Below, one piece after another: positions 39,996 to 46,533 of a stretch of 46,533 nt of DNA. Where the stretch lies: NCBI GenBank assembly GCA_035293765.1, contig DATGMF010000030.1, positions 1 to 46,533 of the forward strand, in the 5' to 3' direction. The notes under the pieces were generated by a model. The model was not told the DNA's origin. It saw nothing but the letters and a program-made list of their open reading frames with translations, and made no database searches. Position 1 is the first letter of the stretch; each line of letters opens with the position of its first letter. The stretch comes from DASRHT01 sp035293765. GTDB lineage: Bacteria > Chloroflexota > Ktedonobacteria > Ktedonobacterales > Ktedonobacteraceae. Position numbers and translations under genes: made by a program.

Positions 39996-40778
39996 ATGCC
40001 ATCACTGAGCGTTTTTCTCGATCTTGGCGGTGTCATCATCAACAAAGATCAGCAGATTACACAATGGCAGAGTCTAGTAGGTGAGTGCTTTGCGGAACTG
40101 CTTGGCGGAGATGGGGAGGCATGGACGCGCGCATTTCGTATAGTCACTCATCATCTGGAACAGCAGGAGGAAGCTCGCGGGCGGACATCGGCTGATTTCA
40201 TGAGCTTTTATTGGAGCTATCAGCTTCGCTGGATAAGAGGTATGTGTGAGGAGGTGGGCATTACTGCACCAGCCGAGGAAGAATGCCTTGCGCTGGCTGA
40301 TCGTGCGATTGCCTCGATCACGCGTCGCGTCCAGGCCGCTTTGCCGGGCTCAGTGGAGGCCATTCGTATCTTGCATCATCGGGGCTACTCGCTGCATCTG
40401 GCTTCGGGATCGTGTTCGCTTGAACTGGCTGGCTACCTTGATGGGTTAGGGGTGCGTCACTGCTTTGGTCGTCTTTACGGCGCCGACCTGATTAACACCT
40501 TCAAGGAGGGGCCGGAATACTATGTGCGTCTCTTTGCTGATGTTGGCATTCGTCCTGAGGAGGCGCTCGTCGTTGATGACAGCCCTCAGGCGATTAGTTG
40601 GGTGGTAGAGACGGGAGCAAAAACCGTCCTGGTAAGCGCTTCGGCACATCCCGAGGCGGGAGCGATACCTCGCATCGAGTGCCTGGCTCAACTGCCCGCA
40701 TTCCTCAAAACCTTTCCTGTGCTGAGAAAACAAAGTAAACTACACAATAGGGTTGATGACACATTATTAGATAAATAA
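39996..40778 (+). CDS. HAD superfamily hydrolase
   Basis: A 260-aa HAD-type phosphatase or dehalogenase-like enzyme. Motif I is FLDLGGVIIN (nucleophile Asp9), motif II ASGSCS, the Lys of motif III in TFKEGPEYY, and motif IV VVDDSPQAI. The DLGGV form places it in the HAD-IA variant-3 group. It lies 51 bp after the APH-fold gene and 10 bp before the acetyltransferase, so it is probably in one operon. ATG 39996 lacks a clear ribosome site. The substrate is unknown. Confidence 0.88.
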   Translation: MPSLSVFLDLGGVIINKDQQITQWQSLVGECFAELLGGDGEAWTRAFRIVTHHLEQQEEARGRTSADFMSFYWSYQLRWIRGMCEEVGITAPAEEECLALADRAIASITRRVQAALPGSVEAIRILHHRGYSLHLASGSCSLELAGYLDGLGVRHCFGRLYGADLINTFKEGPEYYVRLFADVGIRPEEALVVDDSPQAISWVVETGAKTVLVSASAHPEAGAIPRIECLAQLPAFLKTFPVLRKQSKLHNRVDDTLLDK

Positions 40779-40788
40779 GGAATGAGCG

Positions 40789-41379
40789 ATGCAGATTTTG
40801 CTGGAAACCGAGCGCATGGTGTTGCGCCGCTTTATAGAGGCTGATGTGGACCATCTGGTCGATCTTGACAGCGATCCAGAGGTGATGCGTTTTCTCACTG
40901 GCGGTGTCCCCACACCCCGCGAGGCGATCCAGAACGATATCCTGCCCGCGTTCCTGCGCTCCTACGAGCCACTGCCAGGGTTTGGCGTCTTTGCGGCTAT
41001 CGAGAAGGAAAGCGGGGAATTCCTGGGGTGGTTCAGCTTCCGGCCAAAGGAGGTGACCTGTCGCGATGAGGTCTCTATCGGCTATCGACTACGGCGGGCT
41101 GTCTGGGGCCGGGGCTACGCCACTGAGGGCGTGCGAGCACTGATCCGCCTCGGCTTCACCGAATTGGGCGTGCAGCGTGTGGTTGCCACGACCTATGAGG
41201 ACAATCTCGCCTCTCGCCGCGTCATGGAAAAGGCGGGCCTTTCGCTGGTGCGAACCTTTCACATGACGGTGGAAGAGTTGCAAGCCCTTGACAGTCTCTC
41301 CCACGATGCGTCGGAGGTGCTCTGGGAGGGCGACGATGTTGAGTATGCGCTGCGCGCCATTGACTGGAAGGAGACATGA
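40789..41379 (+). CDS. GNAT acetyltransferase, RimJ/RimL type
   Basis: A 196-aa N-acetyltransferase. The N-terminus LLETERMVLRRFIEADVDHLVDLDSDPEVM, the acetyl-CoA loop LRRAVWGRGYATEGVRALI and TTYEDNLASRRVMEKAGL are typical of the RimJ/RimL family that acetylates ribosomal-protein N-termini or small amines. ATG 40789 follows AAGGAATG. It ends the plus-strand run; a large terminator follows. Confidence 0.92.
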   Translation: MQILLETERMVLRRFIEADVDHLVDLDSDPEVMRFLTGGVPTPREAIQNDILPAFLRSYEPLPGFGVFAAIEKESGEFLGWFSFRPKEVTCRDEVSIGYRLRRAVWGRGYATEGVRALIRLGFTELGVQRVVATTYEDNLASRRVMEKAGLSLVRTFHMTVEELQALDSLSHDASEVLWEGDDVEYALRAIDWKET

Positions 41380-41487
41380 TCGCAAGGCAGGCAGGCGGCA
41401 TGTTGCTTAGAGCTCCTTAAAACCTGCCAGTCTCCTTGTATGATCATCATGGCGATCTGCAACAAATTACTTGTTAGTGAACTGGCG

Positions 41488-41533
41488 TGGCTCCGGCACG
41501 ACCAAATGAATAATAATGGTCGTGCCGGAGCCA
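41488..41533. terminator. bidirectional terminator between GNAT and MFS genes
   Basis: A 17-bp perfect stem (41488-41504 with 41517-41533, containing CTCCGGCACGACCA) and a 12-nt loop. CTTTTA follows on the plus strand. It lies between two convergent genes. Confidence 0.85.
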
Positions 41534-41574
41534 ACTTTTATGGAGCAGATGAATGTTGTTCTGGTTTGTGTAGG

Positions 41575-42960
41575 TTACGCCGACCCGACCGCAGTGCCGG
41601 CGGCAAGCCCTTCCTCTTCCAGACGGGCTTTCGTGGCGGCGCGGGCGCTGGCGGGGCTCCAATAGCCGGCTGTGAGCCAGACGGTTGGCAAGAAAGCTAC
41701 CAGCCCGCCTACGCCAATCCACCACCAGGTGGCCCATTGGGTGGGGTTAACAATGTTAATGACCACAAAGCCGAAGCCTATCGTCGAGAGCACCACGACA
41801 ACACGAACGATAAAGCCCCAGATCGCGATGCCGGTAGCAACCAGAGCCGGGTTGATCGCTTCAAGCGTTTCCGTGAACGCGGCCATCCACGCGACGTAGG
41901 CGATGGGGCCGGTCAGCGCGGTGAGCGCCAGCAGCGTTCCCATGAACAGAGCACTGGTTGGCTGCCCAATGCGACTGATGAAGACGATGTTGATGAGAAT
42001 GTTGGCAACGGTCCCGATGACCATAAACGGCTTGCGTACATCAAAGCGATCAGAGATGAAGCCACCGACGAGAGACGCCATCACGTTAACGATCCAGTAA
42101 ATGCTCAGCAGGCCGTTTGCCAGTGCGAGGGGATACTTAAAGATGTTGGTGAAGAGCAGCGGACCGTAGCCTACCAACGCATAATAGAGCAGCAGAAATA
42201 TACTAACGCCAATGGCGCTGACCAGCACCTGTGGGCGTAGCATTTGCCGCCAGGGATGCTTCATGGTCGCGGCTATATCAATGCCTCTGGCACGCGCTTC
42301 GAGGAGCATCTTTTCTTGCATCGTGACCATGATTTGAGCGCGCAAAGACGGCGAGAGATCGCGCAGGCCGAAGAAACAGAACACCGCGATAATCAGGCCA
42401 ACGACGCCTGCGATAATGTATTGCGATTGCCATGTCCCGAAGATAGTAATGGTCTGGCTCGTGACTGTTGTTGCCAGCAAACTTCCTCCCACCGGGCCAA
42501 TGGTCCAGAAGGCCATTGCCGTTGCGCGTCTCAACTGGGGAGAAAAATCGCGTACAAGGGCGGGCGTTGCCACCAGGATGATGCCCTCGACGAAGCCGAC
42601 GCTCCAGGTGAGCAGGAAGAAGAGCCAGAGCGTGGTGGCAAAAGTTATAGCGATTGTGAGCAGAGACGTCAGAAGGACGCCGTAAACCACCATGTTAGCG
42701 CGCCCGATGCGGTCTGCCAGACTTCCCAGCAGCGAAGCAACTGCACCAAGCGAGGCAGCAGCAACACCTGAGAAGATATAGAGGCTGAATGACATATTGT
42801 AGTTTTTGAGTACCAGGGGGGCAACCGAAGGGAGAACGTACGCTTCGTAATACAAAACAAAAGTTGCGGCTACAGAGAGTGCCAGATACCAGATCCGCCT
42901 TGAATTAGCCGGATAGTGTTCCAGGTTGCGGTTCATGAAACTGCTGCTGGCTGTGCTCAC
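41575..42960 (-). CDS. MFS transporter
   Basis: A 461-aa major facilitator protein with twelve predicted TM segments starting near residue 24. The motif between TM2 and TM3 is GSLADRIGRANM; the central loop (about 195-235) is long and charged (LRAQIMVTMQEKMLLEARARG); a second half signature is GGFISDRFDVRKP. GTG 42960 is chosen: GGAGG lies 6 nt upstream. The substrate is unknown; similarity to metabolite/H+ symporters is only general. It is downstream of homoserine dehydrogenase but has its own promoter with repeated operator-like elements. Confidence 0.9.
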   Translation of the reverse strand: MSTASSSFMNRNLEHYPANSRRIWYLALSVAATFVLYYEAYVLPSVAPLVLKNYNMSFSLYIFSGVAAASLGAVASLLGSLADRIGRANMVVYGVLLTSLLTIAITFATTLWLFFLLTWSVGFVEGIILVATPALVRDFSPQLRRATAMAFWTIGPVGGSLLATTVTSQTITIFGTWQSQYIIAGVVGLIIAVFCFFGLRDLSPSLRAQIMVTMQEKMLLEARARGIDIAATMKHPWRQMLRPQVLVSAIGVSIFLLLYYALVGYGPLLFTNIFKYPLALANGLLSIYWIVNVMASLVGGFISDRFDVRKPFMVIGTVANILINIVFISRIGQPTSALFMGTLLALTALTGPIAYVAWMAAFTETLEAINPALVATGIAIWGFIVRVVVVLSTIGFGFVVINIVNPTQWATWWWIGVGGLVAFLPTVWLTAGYWSPASARAATKARLEEEGLAAGTAVGSA

Positions 42961-43076
42961 ACAAATCCTCCTTTACGGGTGGTAGCGACGAGTTTGCGCG
43001 TCCGGCCTCACCTTGCGATCAGAAAGCAGAAGAACGCGCAATGCTCTACTTCAGAAGGAACAGACAGGTTTCCGCA

Positions 43077-43118
43077 ATTATAGCGCATAGATGTTCCCAG
43101 AATGTTCCCGCAATGCGC
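43077..43118 (-). promoter_or_regulatory. MFS-gene promoter with repeated operator elements
   Basis: The -10 box TATAAT is at 43082-43077 (minus). No good -35 exists; instead ATGTTCCC appears twice (43091-43098, 43102-43109, 11 bp apart) and GCGCAT (43083-43088)/ATGCGC (43113-43118) flank them as an inverted repeat. The set suits a regulator controlling the transporter, perhaps an activator. Confidence 0.55.
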
Positions 43119-43141
43119 TAAGGTTTGCAGAGGCTGATAGA

Positions 43142-44245
43142 CTAGGTGCGGCTCTGCCTCTGCTGCATGATCACGATCAGATCGCTGAGGACGCCATAAG
43201 CGGTCTGGAGTACGGCGGCATTGTTATGCTGAATGGTGGAATGAGAAGGCTGAACTTCAGGATCGTGCTCGACCAGAGTAATTGTTCCCATTGCCTCGGT
43301 CTCTAGCGAGATAACGCTGGCCGAACCTTTTCCGGTCAGGAGAATATCGTCGCTATTCAGCCGCTCAGGGGATACAATTGCCTGAACGCCAGCGGCGAGG
43401 CGGCTGGCCCGGCTGACCAGGCGAATCGGCGTTCCAGTTCTGGCGGCGTCTCGAATGTCGTCGGGTGAGAGACCGCGAACTCCTGTGCGCTGCACCATTG
43501 ATGGGGTGAGCAGCCCTTCGAGCAAATTATTGGTGAGGATGGTTGTTTTCATGACCGCGTCCCACCCTTCGAGGTCGTAGGACGGGTCAGCTTCCGCAAT
43601 ACCGAGCTGTTGGGCCTGGCGTATTGCCTCGTCGAAGGTATGACCCTGCTCTATCAGACTTAATACCAGCGTGCTGGTGGAATTGAGTAACGCCCGGAAG
43701 GCATAGATGTTGACGGCCTGGAGAGTAAATTGGGCGAGATTAATCAGAGGCAAACCATCCAGTACCGTCGATTCGAAGCGGAAAAGCGCCTGCTGGTTTT
43801 GTGCCAGGGCTTGCAATGCGGCCTGTTGATGCGCAACCGGGCCTTTATTGGCCGTAATGACGTCCATGCCTAGAGAAAGCGCAGTACGAATATGTGTCAG
43901 AGCGGGCTCACCATCCTGGGGATTGAGCGTGGTCAGCTCTATCAGCAATGATGCGCCCGCAGCGTTACCGGCCTGGATCAACGCAAGCGCATCCCGAACG
44001 CGCTCGGCCTGATGGCTAAAGTGAAGAAAGGGAGCTGTTTCTTGAGCGAGCGCGACCGCATCGATACCTGTGGGATGGACATAAAATCCCTGGCTGCGGG
44101 TACCGATCCCACTGATGATGGGGCGGATATGAAGATTTTGCTTTAACCACTCGTTGCGGGATGCTAGCAGCGGAAGAAAAGCCTGAGCCACATTACCAAA
44201 GCCCAGTAAGAGCAGCCGTAATGGCAAAAGAGCGTGTTCGTTCAT
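43142..44245 (-). CDS. hom: homoserine dehydrogenase
   Basis: NAD(P)-dependent reduction of aspartate semialdehyde to homoserine for threonine and methionine, 367 aa, short form without an ACT domain. Rossmann motif LLLGFGNVAQAFLPLL (12-27), VITANKGPVA, and the catalytic region PSYDLEGWDAVMKTTILTN with its Lys. ATG 44245 lies 3 bp after the kinase stop, so its translation is coupled to the Ser/Thr kinase gene; lack of an ACT domain means feedback must come another way, possibly by phosphorylation (inference). Confidence 0.93.
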   Translation of the reverse strand: MNEHALLPLRLLLLGFGNVAQAFLPLLASRNEWLKQNLHIRPIISGIGTRSQGFYVHPTGIDAVALAQETAPFLHFSHQAERVRDALALIQAGNAAGASLLIELTTLNPQDGEPALTHIRTALSLGMDVITANKGPVAHQQAALQALAQNQQALFRFESTVLDGLPLINLAQFTLQAVNIYAFRALLNSTSTLVLSLIEQGHTFDEAIRQAQQLGIAEADPSYDLEGWDAVMKTTILTNNLLEGLLTPSMVQRTGVRGLSPDDIRDAARTGTPIRLVSRASRLAAGVQAIVSPERLNSDDILLTGKGSASVISLETEAMGTITLVEHDPEVQPSHSTIQHNNAAVLQTAYGVLSDLIVIMQQRQSRT

Positions 44246-44248
44246 GCC

Positions 44249-45895
44249 TCAAAACCTGTAGCTGTAAGATAAAAATAGAAAGTTGCTGTAAAAACCAACA
44301 CCGCCATGATTTACTCGACCGATCATAAATACTATTAATAATCCTATAATAACCAGAATTACAAGCAAAATCACAAGAATGGTAAAAAAACTTTTCAAGT
44401 TCGATTTGGAACTGGATGATGAATGAGACTGTGTATTGTTGCCCATTCCGACCATATTACTGGTGGCTGACCCTGACTGGGGTATATTGCCCGGGGGAGC
44501 CTGGGTGGATGTTTGAGTATGCGTTGGCTGACGACCGGAAAAATTGTTCGGCCCGGCGGGAGGGGTCATAGAGGATGGCCTCTGGGTATTCTGCGTGACT
44601 GCTTTTACAGAGTATGATGAAGGTGGGACGAGGATGGTTTGCTCCCCAGAGATACCCTGTGCAGCTCCACTACTGTGTGGAGCGTTGGGAGCTAGAGCGG
44701 TTCCACAGCGCGGGCAAAAGGGTATGCCTGGCCTCAGGGCTGCGTCGCAGCGGGGACAGCGAATATTCGTGGCCGACGATGCCTGCGGAGCGTTCGTCGT
44801 TGATGCGCTCGCGTCAGGCTTATCCTGTGCTGCCTGCATTGCTTCGTAGAGCTTGGGCAGATCAGGCTGGGTGCTATTGGGGTCCAGCGGACGCGATGGG
44901 CCTGGCGTTGGCGGCGGTGGCAGAGACGCCATCACTCTTTTTAGATCATTGGCGAAATCGGCAATGTACTGGTAGCGACGTGTTGCCTTGATCGCCATAC
45001 TGCGCTGGATAATCGAGTTTAGCTGGTTGAGCAATGCTGGTGGCAGCGTTCCAAGCTGCGCTACGTGCCGCAAGTGGCGCGGGGCCGGCTTGGCGGGCTT
45101 AGAGATGCCTAATCGGAATTGTCGCACCTCATCCGTTTCAGGAGAAGTGGGCGGCGGATTACTGGCGAGCCGCTCCTGGAGGGTTGGCAGATCCGGCTTG
45201 CCTTGTTGCATAAACTGGTTGCGCGTCGAGACGCTGGGCGGTTCTTGCGCTGTCAGGGCAAAATAGAGCGTGGCCCCTAAAGCGTAGATATCTGAACGTG
45301 TATCGGTCCCGATGCCGCCAGGATATTGTTCGGGTGGAGCGTAACCGGGCGTACCCTGGTGCCGAATAAATAGTAGCGTGCGTGCTCCATCGGCAGTCGC
45401 TTTGGCATTGCCCAGGTCCACCAGCACGGCTGTGCCTTCGGGTGTGATGCGAATATTATCAGGCTTGATATCGCGATGGATCACGCCGGGCTGCTGGCTA
45501 TGCAGGAAATATACAGCGTCACAGATCGAGAGTATCCAGCTCATAATCTGCCCTATCGGGATAACCTCGTTGCGCTGGCGCGTCGTGCGCATAATCAGGT
45601 CGGTCAGATCGTGCCCCTCAATGTAATTGAGAACCACATAGTAACGACCGTTCTCCATGAACGCATCCAGGAAAGCGGGCAGGTTCGGGTGATGCAAGCG
45701 ACTGAGCACGGTAGCCTCATGTCGCAGTTGCTCCTGCCCGCTTGCTCCGGTGACAAGGTATTCTTTCACCGCAGCAGGCTGGTTTGTTGCCAGGTCTATT
45801 GCTAAATAGACGTGTCCGAATCCCCCACTGCCCAACACACGTTCGATACGATAACGCCCATAGAGAACTGTACCTGGCGGAATCGTTTCTATCAA
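44249..45895 (-). CDS. Ser/Thr protein kinase with zinc ribbon and C-terminal TM anchor
   Basis: A 548-aa Hanks-type kinase. Kinase domain 13-315: GSGGFGHVYLA, Lys44 in AAVKEYL, HRDIKPDNIRI, DLGNAK in place of DFG, GTPGYAPPEQ. A Pro-rich segment is followed by a zinc ribbon about 383-405 (CPRCDAAL...FCPRCG), a Ser/Thr/Pro-rich low-complexity linker, and one TM helix about 500-525 (ILVILLVILVIIGLLIVFMI) with a short outside tail. The start is TTG 45895 with GGAGGT 5 nt upstream. It is coupled to homoserine dehydrogenase; a 70-bp repeat (46038-46106) lies in its leader. Confidence 0.93.
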   Translation of the reverse strand: MIETIPPGTVLYGRYRIERVLGSGGFGHVYLAIDLATNQPAAVKEYLVTGASGQEQLRHEATVLSRLHHPNLPAFLDAFMENGRYYVVLNYIEGHDLTDLIMRTTRQRNEVIPIGQIMSWILSICDAVYFLHSQQPGVIHRDIKPDNIRITPEGTAVLVDLGNAKATADGARTLLFIRHQGTPGYAPPEQYPGGIGTDTRSDIYALGATLYFALTAQEPPSVSTRNQFMQQGKPDLPTLQERLASNPPPTSPETDEVRQFRLGISKPAKPAPRHLRHVAQLGTLPPALLNQLNSIIQRSMAIKATRRYQYIADFANDLKRVMASLPPPPTPGPSRPLDPNSTQPDLPKLYEAMQAAQDKPDASASTTNAPQASSATNIRCPRCDAALRPGIPFCPRCGTALAPNAPHSSGAAQGISGEQTILVPPSSYSVKAVTQNTQRPSSMTPPAGPNNFSGRQPTHTQTSTQAPPGNIPQSGSATSNMVGMGNNTQSHSSSSSKSNLKSFFTILVILLVILVIIGLLIVFMIGRVNHGGVGFYSNFLFLSYSYRF

Positions 45896-46037
45896 AACAG
45901 ACCTCCAATGTGATGACTGCTGCTTTTAGACAAGAGAGGAATGCAGCGCCCCCATATTTGCTGAGCAGATTGGTGGATGAGGGAATTGTCCAGTGCCTAT
46001 CCACTTGACATCTGTAGGGACTCGATTTATCATGTCC

Positions 46038-46106
46038 GATATCTATACTCCCCACAAAGGAGGCGGCAGGAGTTCATCGCTCTCTCGGCCCACTTGAGGG
46101 ATTGAA
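46038..46106 (-). repeat. structured dispersed repeat, copy D (divergent)
   Basis: Minus strand: TTCAATCCCTCAAGTGGG ... GCCGCCTCC ... AGTATAGATATC, 69 bp. It aligns with copy A over its full length with one gap. The outer arms still pair with one mismatch and one G-U; the inner hairpin becomes GAG-CGATGAA-CTC. It lies 142 nt upstream of the kinase start, in the same direction. Confidence 0.65.
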
Positions 46107-46122
46107 AAATACATGTGCTTAT

Positions 46123-46154
46123 AATGCAGATTTGTTTGCAAACAAATCTGCATT
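46123..46154. repeat. perfect 32-bp palindrome
   Basis: AATGCAGATTTGTTTG followed at once by its exact reverse complement, no loop. ATAATGC/GCATTAT further flank it imperfectly. It could extrude as a cruciform, bind a dimeric protein or be a mobile-element footprint. Confidence 0.75.
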
Positions 46155-46416
46155 CGCATTATACACCAGTTCTAAAGATATGTACACTTCATATTTCGGG
46201 CCGTCGGATATCCCTACGATTCGTCTAGGGGTAAGGCGGTCCGCCGTGGTTCTCCAGACAGTGAGAACATATGTGATAATGCGGTGTATGGACGTACAAC
46301 ACACCAACCATGTCACCTACATATTATCCTATCACTTTGTTTGCTGCTTCATGCTGCACCGACCAGGAAAATGAGACGGTGCGTAGTACGCAAGCAGGAG
46401 CAGCAGGGAGGCTACT
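46155..46416. other. gene-free stretch near the right end
   Basis: No gene recognised. Small stems are seen (CCCTA/TAGGG near 46211-46230; GGCGG-T-CCGCC near 46235). A tRNA D-arm-like string (TCGTCTAGGGGTAAGG) occurs, but no T-arm follows. The stretch from 45896 to 46037 likewise holds only the kinase leader. Confidence 0.4.
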
Positions 46417-46533
46417 ATGGACCATACTAACCAGCAGGATGCCCTCCAAGAGCTGCCACCAGCGTACTTCCAGGTGGGCAGGACCGCGATCTGTGTGACG
46501 GATCGGCAATTTCAACAGGGCTACCAGCACGGC
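46417..46533 (+). CDS. 5' end of an unknown gene (truncated by window edge)
   Basis: ATG 46417 with CAGGGAGG upstream opens 39 codons to the edge: MDHTNQQDALQELPP then AYFQVGRTAICVTDRQFQQG. The good ribosome site and open frame support a real gene. Family not recognised. Confidence 0.55.
   Translation, partial: MDHTNQQDALQELPPAYFQVGRTAICVTDRQFQQGYQHG

Noticed and set aside
41488..41533. 17-bp inverted repeat as insertion-sequence ends
   Set aside because: Arms are separated by only 12 bp and lie between convergent genes with a T-rich flank, so it is a terminator.
41440..42240. 266-codon open frame opposite the MFS gene
   Set aside because: Antisense to a clear transporter gene; low-complexity Gly/Arg/Asp-rich translation without family features.
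3380..46106. CRISPR-like character of the dispersed repeat (TTTCAATCCCTCAAG resembles repeat ends)
   Set aside because: Copies are single or at most two, 70 bp long with internal structure, on both strands and far apart. There are no regularly spaced repeats with unique spacers and no cas genes.
46205..46260. tRNA gene suggested by TCGTCTAGGGGTAAGG
   Set aside because: No T-arm, no pairing acceptor stem and no CCA end can be built around it.

Overview
The window looks like chromosomal DNA of a Chloroflexota bacterium, most likely class Ktedonobacteria (inference). The reasons are a moderately GC-rich genome with frequent TTG and GTG starts, a large IleRS of the type common in that phylum, Hanks-type Ser/Thr kinases joined to zinc-ribbon and FHA domains, many stand-alone signalling proteins, and T-box control. 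There is no rRNA or tRNA gene, complete insertion sequence, prophage or CRISPR array.

Layout. 1-950: the tail of an unknown gene and one conserved hypothetical. 982-8064 (minus strand): a sugar-utilisation operon with a LacI-type regulator, a lipoprotein sugar-binding protein, two ABC permeases and a GH3 glycosidase. The regulator promoter carries a palindromic operator in its spacer. 8345-11307 (plus): a DinB-like protein, a crotonase, a small membrane protein and a methyltransferase. 11394-13496 (minus): an S9 peptidase. 13769-16490 (plus): acuB, then a single gene encoding an AcuC deacetylase fused to an AcuA acetyltransferase. 16500-17700: an AT-rich patch with an orphan SLATT two-TM protein and a decayed luciferase-like monooxygenase. 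17722-18821: an ECF sigma factor and a small partner gene whose Shine-Dalgarno lies inside a long hairpin. 18853-23382 (minus): a sensor kinase, an OmpR-type regulator, a single-domain receiver and a 62-aa protein. 23650-25873 (plus): murD, a LysE transporter and a membrane-protein remnant.

25882-31167 (minus): a tRNA-Ile-type T-box leader, a free-standing AlaX-like tRNA editing protein, ileS and a methyltransferase. 31184-37848 (plus): odhA-odhB (2-oxoglutarate dehydrogenase E1 and E2), then a Ser/Thr kinase with its own FHA domain behind a promoter and a roughly 210-nt structured leader, then a DUF6391 protein. 37935-41379 (plus): a sulfurtransferase, an APH-fold protein, a HAD hydrolase and a GNAT. 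41575-45895 (minus): an MFS transporter and, upstream, a second Ser/Thr kinase with homoserine dehydrogenase 3 bp behind it. The right end holds a perfect 32-bp palindrome and the start of an unknown gene.

The most novel signal is a dispersed 69-70 bp structured repeat found four times (3380-3449 minus, 31184-31253 plus, 31299-31368 plus, 46038-46106 minus). Each copy lies upstream of a gene (GH3, odhA twice, Ser/Thr kinase) in the direction of transcription. Its outer arms are complementary, and an inner hairpin shows a compensatory base-pair change. Other strong candidates are the AcuC-AcuA fusion, the Ile T-box over alaX-ileS, the odhAB-kinase/FHA neighbourhood (reminiscent of GarA/OdhI control of 2-oxoglutarate dehydrogenase) and the hairpin over the small gene behind the sigma factor.
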